Translations under genes and position numbers: made by a program
The notes under the pieces: model-generated
The model's database searches: none
Told to the model about the DNA's origin: nothing
What the model saw: the letters and a program-made list of their open reading frames with translations, nothing else
Shown: piece by piece, positions 31,701 through 39,580 of the stretch
Layout: the number at the start of each line of letters is the position of its first letter
How positions within the stretch are numbered: the first letter of the stretch is position 1
From: Diphasiastrum complanatum
Taxonomy: Eukaryota > Streptophyta > Lycopodiopsida > Lycopodiales > Lycopodiaceae
Direction: 5' to 3'
NCBI GenBank assembly: GCA_029204225.1
Contig: CM055114.1
Coordinates: 19,271,273 to 19,335,272, forward strand
Length of the DNA: 64,000 bases

Positions 31701-33810
31701 TAATAGTGTTTCAACCTTCATGGCTACTCTCTGAACTTTCCAAGTATTCCTCTAGCTCATGATGATACACCTGTTTCTATTTCGTCTTATCTTACTGATT
31801 CTCATGAACTTCTTGTGCAGGCACATGGACATTCACAACGTAATCATAAGATGGTTGCTGAACAACATCGACATTATCTTGAATTCATATAGGCTAAGAT
31901 GTTTTTTTTTTCACTTTAGTTTTGCTAAGCATCAATTGGTTCAAAGTTTAGTCTCATACTAGGTATTTGGCTGCTCATTGATATGGTTTGTATCCTTGAA
32001 CAAACTTACCACAATGTCTTATCACCTGTAGCTTCCATCTACTACCAAGGCTTATATTTTTCATGTTAGTCTCCTTCGTAGTTCCCTCTTTCCTAGTAAA
32101 CCTCATTAATCCACATTTCCTTCTAATATTGGCTTTTTCCTTACCTTTCTACTGCCATTCTCCAGGTTCATGTTCAACAAGGTCGTCGACACAATCTTAT
32201 CCGGTTTCTAGTTCAAGCACATAGTCCATGCTTCTCTAACTCTGGTCATATGAGTACCCGAGTAACCACACCTAATTGGGGTCTTGCAACTTTTTTACAT
32301 GCTTAATTACTTTAGTTAGGCCCCCTTTGTTATAAATAAGACTAATTCAATGAATAAAGCCAAATACCCTTAATTGGGTGCCCTAAATTGAAATTTTTCA
32401 AGTGATTGCCAAATCAGAATAAATATTGGTCAAGGATCTATCATTTCTCCTGTTATGAGTTTGATATCTTGAGCTCTTTGTAGGGGAGTTCTATTTGTGT
32501 TTGGAGATTTGCCTAAGTTGTCAATAGCTATTGATGTTCATTAAGTTTCTTTGTTGGTAAATGCTTGTAAATGATCTTTGTTGCTTCATGTACTTCCATC
32601 GATGCCATATTTGTGATTGTGTTCATAACTAACAGCATGTGACCACATGGTACCAAGAAGTGGTCTAGCTTGGTCCTAAAGCAAACTTGTATTTGCAAAG
32701 ACTTCCAAGAACTCTCATGTGACCTCAAAGTGCCTACCATCCGACTATACTAAATATTGTATTTATTCTAGCATAGACATGTTATGATTTCACCCAAAAT
32801 TAGCAGTTGGCAAGAATGAAAAAAAATTCTAGAGCATCTAAAAGCTTAGTAGCATATGCCCAAGAGCAACTTGAAGCAGATGAACATGAAATTTTCTAGT
32901 AGTGATGGGCAATTATAGGGGGTAAGTGTTTATATTATATGGAATGTGGCACCAAGCCTACACTGCTAAATCACTTCGGTGCCAAGTTATGAGCAGAATC
33001 TTACATACAAATAAATAAATAATAGAGAGGAGTAACACAAATACCCTAATAAGAACAATCAAAATTAGACGAATGAAAATGATCTCCATAACAATATCAA
33101 ATTTAATTGAACTAAGGAGTATGCTCAGTTGATCAAAATCAGGAGCTACTCAGTAATCAATCAATGATAAATAATGACATTTACAAGCCTACCCCTACTA
33201 ATTGAGGCCAAGAGTTAGGGTTAGGGCCCAATAGGAACTATATGACTCATAAATGTCTCTCACAAAGCCAAATAGTAAAATGACAAACCCAAGGCCACAA
33301 AATTGTACAGTTAAAATAACGATAATAGCAATGCAGATCACGGTGAATATGAATGTTCCTACTATGATATTTTCAAACTTTCAGAGTTCTTATTTCCAAA
33401 GCATAAATTGATAGTGTACAGGAACGTGTTTTACCTCCAAATGGCATTATTTTGTTTGACATCCAAATGAGCACTTTATTGTTTTAGAATATTATGTACA
33501 TACAGTCCAAAACTCGGGAAATTGAATGTAAGCAAGATTTCTTATTACCAAAGCGACAACTTTCAATCTTTGGCGCAATATAATGCATTTTAAGCAATAC
33601 ACTAGCAAAAATAAATCACGCATGAGGGAATAGATCGTTCAAACCTTCCCCAGACTGCGCATCAGTAATCACAAGTTTGAAATCCGTACTTTTCCCGAGA
33701 TTCTTCTGTTCAATAATTCTATCTTTCAGATTGGCAACAGAAATGAACTGGTCATCAATCAGAATGGAATCATAGTCCACGGCGCTTCTGAACTTGAAAT
33801 GAACAGCCAT
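13676..33810 (-). CDS. PQT3-like: DWNN-CCHC-RING E3 ubiquitin ligase of the PQT3/RBBP6/Mpe1 family, C-terminus not seen
   Basis: Thirteen minus-strand coding exons join without any frame break into 568 codons: 33645-33810, 27662-27758, 25671-25752, 24702-24838, 16292-16362, 16120-16182, 15717-15873, 15467-15615, 15214-15381, 14719-15135, 14197-14235, 13936-13991, 13676-13778. Domains: DWNN ubiquitin-like fold (residues 1 to about 75), CCHC knuckle (C199, C202, H207, C212), RING/U-box-like domain (C284 to C322), a Lys/Arg-rich segment, and a second CCHC (C539, C542, H547, C552). The family acts as nuclear E3 ligases and, in RBBP6/Mpe1, in pre-mRNA 3'-end processing; Arabidopsis PQT3 restrains oxidative-stress tolerance. 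All introns are GT-AG; introns 1 and 4 are 5.9 and 8.3 kb and full of transposons. The last visible exon ends at a donor with one base of a codon pending, and chromovirus 2 lies 480 bp beyond, so the rest lies further left or is lost. Exon phases argue for a live gene. Confidence 0.88.
13936..13991 (-). CDS. PQT3-like: Host gene exon 12
   Basis: Encodes VIAMPDGIAEYVGPGKSRK, with donor AGGAAG^GTAACC. The acceptor is uncertain. TAAAAG^TGATTG at 13991 keeps the frame; the better-looking TCTGTAG 7 bp upstream would not, given the exon 11 donor used. Confidence 0.65.
14197..14235 (-). CDS. PQT3-like: Host gene exon 11: basic micro-exon
   Basis: 39 bp. Acceptor ACCTTCAG^GCAGGA, donor CTGCCG^GTATGG. 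Encodes GRRKKKRTRQMPA, matching the K-K-x-R-x-R basic motif, a likely nuclear localisation signal, in plant homologues. Confidence 0.8.
14719..15135 (-). CDS. PQT3-like: Host gene exon 10: Ser/Thr/Lys-rich disordered region
   Basis: Acceptor TGCTGCAG^GCTCAG, donor GCAAAG^GTGTGT. The 417-bp exon is open throughout and encodes a low-complexity region rich in Ser, Thr, Glu and Lys, consistent with the disordered region after the RING. The frame stays open another 209 bp past this donor, so alternative retention is possible. The donor was chosen because it rejoins exon 11 in frame. Confidence 0.8.
15214..15381 (-). CDS. PQT3-like: Host gene exon 9: RING domain, second part
   Basis: Acceptor CTGGCCAG^GTATTA, donor GTCCCTG^GTATAA. 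Encodes CIRQELISKAKCPQCGSAKL then DDLLPNIALRQAINRFLDL. C308, C319 and C322 finish the RING; DDLLPN-L-R is the conserved helix that follows it. Confidence 0.92.
15467..15615 (-). CDS. PQT3-like: Host gene exon 8: RING/U-box-like domain, first part
   Basis: Acceptor GTCATCAG^ATTTGT, donor GACAAAT^GTGAGA. Encodes LRDLPPELRCSLCQEIFNEA then VMIPCCHYSFCDK. Zinc-ligand candidates are C284, C287, C299, C300/H301 and C305. Confidence 0.92.
15717..15873 (-). CDS. PQT3-like: Host gene exon 7: second half of the CCHC knuckle
   Basis: Acceptor ATTTTCAG^GTCATT, donor CAGATGA^GTACGT. Encodes GHFIQHCPTNGDTAYDMRRE, LPIGIRRTRLKVDEEDPSI and SVGLMQPDE. H207 and C212 complete the knuckle. The intron splits the knuckle at the Gly after the second Cys. 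Confidence 0.92.
16120..16182 (-). CDS. PQT3-like: Host gene exon 6: first half of the CCHC zinc knuckle
   Basis: Acceptor GTGCCAG^GTCGTG, donor CAACCAG^GTAAGC. Encodes GRAYLRSAPPTGYVCHRCGQ then P, holding the first two zinc-binding Cys (C199, C202). Confidence 0.92.
16292..16362 (-). CDS. PQT3-like: Host gene exon 5: Gly/Arg-rich linker
   Basis: Acceptor CGTATAG^ACAGAC, donor GCTAGAG^GTGAGT. Encodes QTQDSTATGQGYARAGYCMG then LAR. It corresponds to the Gly/Arg-rich stretch before the knuckle in family members. It lies after the 8.3-kb intron 4. Confidence 0.85.
16363..18149. other. Intron 4, left part
   Basis: AT-rich intronic sequence; no gene, element or array recognised. Confidence 0.45.
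18150..19520 (-). pseudogene. LINE (non-LTR) retrotransposon ORF2 C-terminal relic in intron 4
   Basis: Minus-strand coding sequence in several frames. From 19500 it reads WGLGVNLSKTKVVVFNTSRA, then VVSLYTYLGVLFSG, LERFCFRKSIREAS, TPSTLYAAEIWSTR and EIILAELATHPIQIEAAFQL, the post-catalytic RT/thumb region of plant LINEs. Further on near 18460-18600 it has CLLCPLHEIESEEHFMFRCP, the Cys/His-rich motif at LINE ORF2 ends. The C-terminal frame 18161-18436 stays open. The catalytic RT core and endonuclease are absent, consistent with 5' truncation. The insert lies antisense to nothing: it is in the same strand as the host gene and must be removed with the 8.3-kb intron. Confidence 0.72.
20079..21330 (+). 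pseudogene. hAT transposase relic with DUF659 domain, introns retained
   Basis: On the strand opposite the host gene. One exon reads RAVAQFFNEATIPFATHVFK and ends at AAAAG^GTAAGT (20497). The next starts at TTTTGCAG^CTACGG (20617) with GCSILSDGWTDIRHRSVVN, VDATHGGAVITANFIYDAVS, VVQVVTDNATN and TPCATHSIDLLIHD, which is DUF659 of plant hAT-like transposases. A third starts after CTTGCAG (21067) with hAT-like FMVLERLAAM and FQATVYGDEFWTGI. At least three in-frame stops (20789, 20842 and in exon 3) kill it. A BED zinc finger was not found. No terminal inverted repeats or 8-bp target duplication could be identified. Confidence 0.72.
21990..22640. repeat. Four-copy tandem repeat of about 160 bp in intron 4
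   Basis: The block acgtgccataa...cgacactcctagcattctt recurs with gac anchors at 22108, 22269, 22431 and 22570, spacings of 161, 162 and 139 bp. Copies share gagcaaaacgttcaaaactt-type starts and end in catctt. They are diverged (roughly 70% similar by eye). It lies just beyond the hAT relic and could be hAT subterminal repeats. Confidence 0.75.
22641..23900. other. Intron 4, interval between repeat array and duplication
   Basis: No coding signal or recognisable element. Confidence 0.4.
23905..24560. repeat. Diverged tandem duplication of about 390 bp within intron 4
   Basis: The segment from about 23905 (tggtactcttaaaagacaat, then ctgatcatattgac, tcatccaatat and a gaaagctaaa-like end) recurs from about 24310 (tggaacttttaaaagacaca, ttgatcatactgac, tcatccaatatgtatt, aaaagctaaa). 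Order and spacing are conserved but many substitutions are present. Confidence 0.65.
24702..24838 (-). CDS. PQT3-like: Host gene exon 4: acidic linker
   Basis: Acceptor TTTTGCAG^AAAGAG, donor GCAAAG^GTTGTT. Encodes KEEIDSMDEFGLDLYAIPE and VDEKSKLSAQCTKTASEWQR. The D-E-F-G-x-D-L-Y-x-I-P block is conserved across plant PQT3-like proteins. Confidence 0.9.
25671..25752 (-). CDS. PQT3-like: Host gene exon 3
   Basis: Acceptor AATGCAG^TTCCAAG, donor CTTCTT^GTGAGT. Encodes NSKSSAEDETIGDKEKSLTS then SMQPLALL, a Ser/Glu-rich linker. It restores phase 0. Support comes from splice sites and frame rather than conserved motifs. Confidence 0.72.
26316..26612 (+). pseudogene. Coding relic of unknown family in intron 2
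   Basis: A single plus-strand frame reads NEDEMLATLTNMQNGDSTFD, HKQPDDPYAQLITRTQTPPR, then after TAG and TGA stops, LTKRPFEKLTPGSFDIPYKG and IDLATITEANEEAQ. Composition and codon pattern look protein-coding, and the frame is kept across both stops. It ends next to CAG^GCAAGT, which would be a GC-type splice donor. I do not recognise the family. It runs antisense to the host gene and may be a captured exon or a transposon protein. Confidence 0.45.
26812..27218 (+). repeat. Probable solo LTR (407 bp) in intron 2
   Basis: Begins TGTTAGAA and ends TTCTAACA, 8-bp perfect inverted termini of the TG...CA type usual for copia LTRs. It has a TATA-like tatataac near 27077. No primer site, polypurine tract or coding sequence flanks it. 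I could not find a matching 5-bp target duplication (cccca versus agtat), so the limits or the solo-LTR origin remain open. Confidence 0.5.
27219..28279. other. Intron 2 right end and intron 1 left end around exon 2
   Basis: Apart from exon 2 (27662-27758) I see no gene or repeat here. Confidence 0.4.
27662..27758 (-). CDS. PQT3-like: Host gene exon 2: end of DWNN domain
   Basis: Acceptor TTTGCAG^AGTATG. It encodes EYDESFLVPRNASVIIKRVP then ATRAMSTLQVNEK. The P-R-N-A-S-V-I-I-K-R-V-P block is the conserved DWNN C-terminal strand (I-P-K-N-T-S-V-L-I-R-R-V-P in Arabidopsis). Donor GAAAA^GTACTC. Confidence 0.9.
30177..30500 (+). pseudogene. Protease relic of the intronic chromovirus
   Basis: FTLLVDTGSTQSFLRTHIL holds the D-T-G active site of a retroviral-type aspartic protease. 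A shift leads to DIILGTNLFASLEDVTCHL, the conserved I-L-G-x-x-[WLF] end of the domain. Confidence 0.65.
30640..30860 (+). pseudogene. Reverse transcriptase N-terminal relic of the intronic chromovirus
   Basis: TQITNLLDRGVIYPRQSPFG then TPVILRDKKDATKQLCIG and LLNHLTIW follow the order of the first RT blocks (L-L-x-x-G-x-I-x-P-S-x-S-P-F, R-L-C-I-D-Y-R-A-L-N-K). The catalytic part is missing; non-homologous sequence with a hairpin follows. Confidence 0.65.
30958..31068. repeat. Near-perfect 38-bp inverted repeat (hairpin) with 35-nt loop
   Basis: The arm 30958-30995 (starts tataactccaacaggttgac) and arm 31031-31068 (ends catgttggagttata) pair at 36 of 38 positions by Watson-Crick; one further pair is G-U in RNA, leaving one mismatch. 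The loop, 30996-31030, contains agcgt...acgct, which can extend the fold. It lies in the chromovirus relic in place of the RT catalytic region. It may be a small foldback element or MITE, or a hairpin-RNA locus. Confidence 0.85.
31180..31890 (+). pseudogene. Integrase relic of the intronic chromovirus
   Basis: SKHGGLLQTWPIPHH, LMDFILKLPCIAG, HLHGLPRSTLIDRNTQFTP, LLMGTAYHSSKDGQI, DDTPVSISSYLTDSHELLVQ and VAEQHRHYLEF occur in the order of chromovirus 1 integrase (SAGLLQSWPIPHR, MDFIIGLP, FPRTILSDRDSKFTS, LFMGSAYHSTSDGQS, PVTLSSFLSGARELILQ). Several frames and stops interrupt it. Confidence 0.72.
32130..32215 (+). pseudogene. Chromodomain start of the intronic relic
   Basis: AILQVHVQQGRRHNLIRFLV matches the AILQVRLHHSRRRRQIQFLV start of the chromovirus 1 chromodomain. 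It is cut off before the W-D-G block and runs straight into the LTR-like repeat. Confidence 0.6.
33645..33810 (-). CDS. PQT3-like: Host gene exon 1: start codon and first part of DWNN domain
   Basis: ATG at 33808-33810, then MAVHFKFRSAVDYDSILID, ISVANLKDRIIEQKNLGK and FKLVITDAQSGE. This matches the DWNN ubiquitin-like fold, which always sits at the extreme N-terminus of the family and so supports this start. The donor is GAAG^GTTTGA, phase 1. Confidence 0.92.
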
Positions 33811-34436
33811 TTTGGGTCAAAACCTATGTAGCTCCTTCAAACCCTAATATCTCAGGAGGTAGATAGGACTTGTTATGCACAACACCCGAGGGGCAGGACA
33901 TGCTGAATGATCATATGGAAAATTTACAATGAGCCTTTGCAAAAAAAACCTTGGGTTCATGAAGGAAGAACCTATACTGATGCTCGTCAGTTTGAGACTT
34001 CGACAAAGTAGTATGAATCTAGACACTGTTCTGTAGATCCTCGCAGAAGTGATGTCTGGCCATGCATTCGATAATGCCAAATATACTGCCGTTTAGCACA
34101 AAAGGGAAATCTGCTTGCTCGCCCACAATTTCAACGTCTTATTATGCTAAAATTCCGGTGCATTGCTTGTTAAGTGAGTGCCTTCTCTGCCACATGTAAG
34201 CTTAAACTATACTCTGCCACGCACAGCATGCAAATCTTCACGAGTATGAGATCAATATAACTGCCTCTGCTATAGCAGAATAATGAGGTCCTATCACTGC
34301 CTCTGCTTTTCCAGCCAGACATTACACGCTCTTGGTCTCAGCCATCCTATTTCAAAACTCAACTGCTGCCATGCCTGAAAAATTAAAAGCAATTTGCAAG
34401 CTTAACTCAAATATATGCAAACAAAAGTTTATTAGA
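33811..34436 (-). promoter_or_regulatory. Upstream region of the PQT3-like gene
   Basis: The first bases 5' of the start codon should hold the 5' UTR and core promoter. A telo-box, AAACCCTAA, lies at 33839-33847 (29 bp upstream of the ATG, on the plus strand). Such boxes are common near the starts of plant housekeeping genes. No clear TATA box was fixed. Confidence 0.4.
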
Positions 34437-34945
34437 TTAGATCAAAACATGAAATATTTTCCGAATCTGAGAAGCAACAAGCACAAAGAAACTACGACAT
34501 AGCTCTCCTAAATAAGCTCTACATCCGTCGTAAATGTGAATCCTATTTCTGTGCAGATCTTTCACTATTTTCTCACCTCCACTATCCTCATGTTGAAAGG
34601 CAGGGATGGCGCAAAATCTCCAACGATTTACGCAAAACAAAGTATGGAATCTATCCAAAGCTCGTCAAACCACAGAAAATCGATTTGATTTGACTATTTT
34701 CTCATCTCCATTAATCTTCACGATTAAAGGCAAAAGGCTGAGCAAATCTGAAAAGGTAGCTTACTCAGAAGAAAGCATGCAATCTATCCAAAAGCTCGTC
34801 AAACCAGAGCAATTTGATGCGACTATTTCCTCCCCTCCATTACTCATCACGTTGAAACGCAAGGTTTGAGCATATTCGAAGAACAACAAACAGGCAGGCT
34901 ATACAGGGCATGTATCCAAAAGCTCATAAAACAAGAGCAAAGGTT
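34437..34945. repeat. Minisatellite of about 125 bp units upstream of the host gene
   Basis: The motifs gactattttctcatctccatta, caatctatccaaaagctcgtc and aaatctgaaaa-like segments recur in the same order about every 125 bp: gactattt-type blocks near 34560, 34688 and 34823, ctatccaaa-type blocks near 34652, 34790 and 34913. Three clear copies and a fourth degraded one (34437-34555). The 87-codon ORF across it is an accident of the repeat. Confidence 0.65.
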
Positions 34946-37650
34946 TGGCCGCGAGCTCTAAGCATTAAACAGCTAGAAAAGAGATAGGATAGGAGCTCAG
35001 GCAGACAAAAACAATCATCAGGAAAATGAAACACAAAAAAGCCCCCAAAAACACTGGATCGTCGCCAAGCTCATCCTTATTAGCTGAAGGAAACCCCTCT
35101 TTTTTTACTTTACTTCTCCTTTTGGCCACACATATGCATGGTGCTCGTAACAAATATTTTTTTGAGCCTAAGAGAAACACCCACAATTTTTTGTAAGTGT
35201 CATTTTTTTCGAACTTGGCCAGAAAAACACCTTCTCGGCCAAATTATAGCACTATCCGATTAATCCTCTCGTAGACGTGCATCTCAAAGGCACACGAGCC
35301 CTTTGGCCCTCTCACTCTCCCCATTTGATCAATTCTAGTCCCTTATCTCTCCTGATTAGCTTTTTCGTCATCTCCCCTCGTTAGCCTGAAGGTGTGGTTG
35401 GGAGGGTGTGAAGGCCAAAGCCTTGTGTGCCTTAATGCCCCTTCAAATCATAATGTGATCAATGAGCTTGGCTTGAAATGATATCCAGCCCCCCACCCCA
35501 CCACCTTGTGCCCCCAAAGTTCAAATTCCTCCATGCGTGTGGGAGGATAGGTGTCTTTTCTCTTTTGGACGAGTTTAAATATTGTTATCAGATCGCTTGA
35601 AAGAAGTTGACCTTCAGAGTCTTCTTGCCAAATCTGCTATATGCTTGCCCTTTGAAGACTCGTGCACTATGAGTTGGACACTATGTGTTTTATCTTCTCG
35701 GCTTTGGCTTGAGGTTTGCCTTCCCATATTCAAGTCCTTTATTGTATATGATTGCTTGGACGAAAGTTCAAGATTTTCCTTTTAGCCAGTCAACGCTATT
35801 TGGGCAAAGTTGGAAGGCTGCTCTTGGACAACATTGTTACTTGCAAAATGTTTGAATATTATCCTTCATGGGGATTGTCTTCTCTTTGCTTTGATGTTGA
35901 TTATGCTTCCTTTGAAGCTTATGTAGTGGGCCTTGGCCCCCCTACATGTACATGGTTGAAAACTTTGTCAATGGATTGCTAGTTTCAAACCTAGTGCTCA
36001 CAAAACCACATTTGAGTTATGCTCAAAAAACTTGCATTTAATAGAATGACTCTATTTTTTGAAGACTTTTACTCATAAATAGGTATATATGCTTGTATAA
36101 AAAATTGTCTAATATTTTAGGATACCGATTTTTGGGGAAAAAAATGCCGATTCCATTCTTATACTTTGCCGATTTTCTCGAGGATCATTCCTTGAAGAGT
36201 TAAATTACACTTAAGTTGTTTCATAATAAACTTGTTGGATTTTCTCCATAGTTGGCCTAACTAAACAATGTAGAAGTCCATATTTCAAAACCTCAATAAA
36301 GTGGTGGTATATTTTTCTTTGTGTAAACAAATTAACTTGGGGCCTAAATACATGTGAGTATCACTTCAATTTCAGCAAGGGCGGTGGTGGCTTGGTGACT
36401 AGAGGCAACCGCTCCCCACAAGTTATATAGCCCCCTATATAGTATACCTTTAGATATTCAGCCCCATTCAAATCATGTCTTTGTAAAGAAATAAGATAAA
36501 ATGATAATCCTAAAGCTAGATCTAGGCCAAGATTATTGCACCAACAACAAATATTAGACAAGTCATTCACTAGCTTGCTAGTTTGATCAAAGCACCTACC
36601 GAATGGAAACAAAATCAAAAACATGCTCATACAACAGCAAAATAGCACATAATGCATCACCAATATGCACATCTATCAAGCCTCTCCTCTCTCTAGAGCT
36701 ATATAGCCCTAAAATAAAACTATGAAACCCTAATCTACCATTTTTTGTCCATAGGGCCAAATTTCGCAAATAAAATCATTTTGTGGTACTTAAGGTCTAC
36801 CACTTCTAAAACATTTTTATAAATAATAAATAATATTGTTAGTTCCCTATCCACATATGAGAAGTTCAATGTAGAATTTTACAAGTTTGGCCTCTAGAAT
36901 GCCCAAAATAGCAAAGAGTAGTACTTCCAAGTGACTTAGTAGTGATTTTCAGAGTATAATATTTTTGGTTTGAAGAGTCACTGTCAATATGGTTCTTCAA
37001 GAGCCTTATCCTCCTTTGCAAGTCATGGATATTTAATAGCCTTGTTCGATGTGGAGAAAAGAGACTTGCTTCACCTTCAAAAGCAACCTCCTCATGCTTC
37101 CCCTTCATGCGCACATCGTGAGGTTCACTGTGATGTTGTGGATTCATTGCTTGGTTCCACTGGTCATGTGGCACGATACTGACACCTCGTCTTCGTCACC
37201 ACGTTCTTTCCCTCCTTTAGTTTCTTAGGTTTTCATGTCTTCTTCTCTCCGCCTCCATGTTCCCTATTCGAGTTGTAGTCATCTTTATGTGAAAGGTGTC
37301 AGTCTTTCTTGCCATCAGAACACATGCTCTGCTTTTTGTAAGTAGTTTGCCTTAACTAATGTAGACCTTCAACTCATCTTGCTCCCAAGCACACATCTCC
37401 TTTGCTTTGCGCTTGCACGATCGGAGAGCTTTGTCCTCAGCTTTGTCTTGTTTGGCTTCCAATCCTTCTGGTACCGCAGCCTAACATGTCTTTTGCTCTT
37501 TCCTTTGTGGTGTCTGCCTCTACCTCCTCGGGGTGGTGATGTTGTCCCTGTGAATTACTTAGCAAAATTCACCACTTTATGTCCAAACATTTCCTTCAGT
37601 GTCACGTGCTTGTTGTTTCTCAGCGGGATTTTGTATCTTTTACTTTAAGA
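34946..37650. other. Intergenic sequence without recognisable gene
   Basis: AT-rich sequence with short ORFs on both strands that match nothing I recognise and do not share splice or codon features with the host gene. A small gene cannot be excluded near 36866-37174 on the minus strand (Glu/Lys/Arg-rich ORF), but I cannot support it. Confidence 0.4.
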
Positions 37651-37659
37651 TGTCTTCCC

Positions 37660-38350
37660 ATCTCTCCATATGTTTTAGCTTTGCTGCAAGAATTCGATAA
37701 TATTTTATCAGATATTTTGGGGTCCATAAATATTTGATATTTCATATGGTTGGTTCGTTAAGAGACAAGTCTCACTTCTCACTTATTCTAGAGGTGTTGG
37801 TCTTATCTACACATCTTCCATTGCTCCAGCTGCTTTTCTAGGGAGTTGGACCCTTGTTGCCTTTGTACTTCTTTCTCAGTTTTAGAATGGTAACCAGCTT
37901 GATTCGTCAGCTCATGTGGAAATGGGTAATCTTCCTTTTCAACAACATCTTCGTGCGGCCAAGGACCTCGTCCCTCTACCTATGCGAGCTTCTCTGACTC
38001 CCTTTGAGACTTTGCTCAATCATCCGTGACCTCATTTTCAAAAATATCTTATGGAGTAGTTTCACTCTCATGCTTTCACACAACTTCTCAATGATTCACC
38101 TTTCAACTAGACTTAGACTCACCTTCTTTCTCGTGCAAGCCCAAGTGCTAATGCTTGATGTGAATCATGTTATTTCGCTCTTGCATCTTTCTTCATAGCT
38201 ATTTGTCAGCACTCTATGAGTTAGATTGGGGCTTCCTCATCTGGTGCTAGTGGGATTAATGAAATTTTCATGTGGTCACCCTCTTTATTCTTTTGTCACT
38301 CATCTTTTGCATTGTCCTTCTAGTGAAGATTCAACCGCCACTCAAGTTTC
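37660..38350 (+). pseudogene. Probable LINE reverse-transcriptase C-terminal relic
   Basis: A single plus-strand frame reads RGVGLIYTSSIAPAAFLGSW, FQQHLRAAKDLVPLPMRASL and WSPSLFFCHSSF, interrupted by seven TGA/TAG stops at places where Trp would fit. The G-x-G-L....A-P-A-A-F-L-G-S-W block resembles the post-RT region of some non-LTR retrotransposons. No catalytic RT motifs are seen. The family call is tentative; the coding nature is more secure than the identity. Confidence 0.4.
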
Positions 38351-38912
38351 CATTCGTGATGTACTTGCATCTATTGCACATGAACGTGATTTTCATGTTA
38401 TTCAGGAGCAAACTCACATCTTGTTTGTGTCTGATTCATAGTTGTTTCATCATTGGGTTGACCTTGTAAAGATCCGACTAGATCATGTTGCATGCAACCA
38501 AAAGGACACTTGTGGAGCAAAACCACCAAACCAACAAGAAATGGCTAGTCAATACCCTAACCACTTCACCCCCATGCCATGGTGAATGAATGCAAGAGAG
38601 GAGGGGCTCTCGGCTACAAGGATCATAAAATCCAATAGGTAGATGGGCGAGTTTCCACTAGTATATACTCTCTCCCATGAGGAAAAAATATTCTTCTTAG
38701 GATTCCCATGCACCCTCTGGAATACTAATTGACCTCCTATTCTTGCAGTATAGCACTCAAACACCATGCAAGTGCTCCTATGTCCACTTATAGTTATGGG
38801 CCCTCATATGATTATTAATTACTTTATCATCCAAGCTCGGAATAACAAGGCATAACTAATAACCACATACACTGGAGTGACCGGCTATCCATGTCAGGAC
38901 TTATTCAGAATC

Positions 38913-39486
38913 TTAGTCTCCTTCTTACTTATCGACTAATCGATTTAATCTTCATCCATTATTTATTTAGTTCTGTAGATTACAAGTGTTTTTACACGGT
39001 CTGCAAAAATACATGAAGTTTGACAACAGTGTCGCATTTTCATTTTCTCTCACTTCGCATTTTTCGCCTGTCATGATTTGCGAGCAAATATGCAGAATCG
39101 CATTTTTCGCTTTTTCCAAAGTGCCTCAAATGTTAAGGAAATGACTCTAACAAAGGTGGGACGACCCTAAATGAGGTTTAAGGACATTGTCGCGATTTTG
39201 CAAAATTCCGACATTGTCGTCTTTTTGTGACAGTGTCGTCTGTGGCTGTTTTAGTTCATTTTTGCGTAAGTGACAGTTTGGTTAATTTATGCAAATGGAC
39301 GCTTTACGGCCAATTTCCACTGCTTATCAACAATCAATGACAAGGAACTGGATGGATGCCAGCGGATACCAGCCAACTGGCAATCGCAATTGACGACCTA
39401 GTTTCTTAGTATAAATAGTTGTTCATATTCATACAGTTTTCAAGTTGAAGTTCAAGTCAAGAAGTTCATCAAGCAGTTGAATAGTT

Positions 39487-39580
<94 letters not shown>

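Larger units (their letters stand above)
28855..32640 (+). mobile_element. Highly decayed chromovirus relic in intron 1
   Basis: Plus strand, opposite to the host gene. A direct repeat of about 290-420 bp (28855-29140 and 32215-32635; both contain gagtttgatatcttgagctc-like, gatttgcct-like and gcttcatgtacttccat blocks and end gttcataact) probably represents the LTRs. A possible primer site, tgggtataagagcac, follows the first. Between lie protease, RT, integrase and chromodomain remnants, each closest by eye to chromovirus 1. Stops and shifts are frequent. Confidence 0.65.
28280..33330. repeat. Diverged direct repeats flanking the retroelement relic in intron 1
   Basis: Sequence at about 28320-28610 (gagctacttcgtaatcag, aaccatcaatg, catatgactcata, aagcccaaggtcc, tgacaaac) recurs in the same order at about 33060-33320 (gagctactcagtaatcaa, aatcaatgat, ctatatgactcataa, aacccaaggccac). 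The chromovirus relic lies between. The repeats are old and not LTRs, so this looks like a local duplication of intron sequence. Confidence 0.5.

Noticed and set aside
34606-34869. 87-codon ORF upstream of the host gene
   Set aside because: Runs across a 125-bp minisatellite with no conserved motif; best explained by the repeat.
36866-37174. Minus-strand 102-codon ORF rich in Glu, Arg and Lys
   Set aside because: No recognised motif, no splice partner and no conserved context; kept only as a remark in the interval entry.
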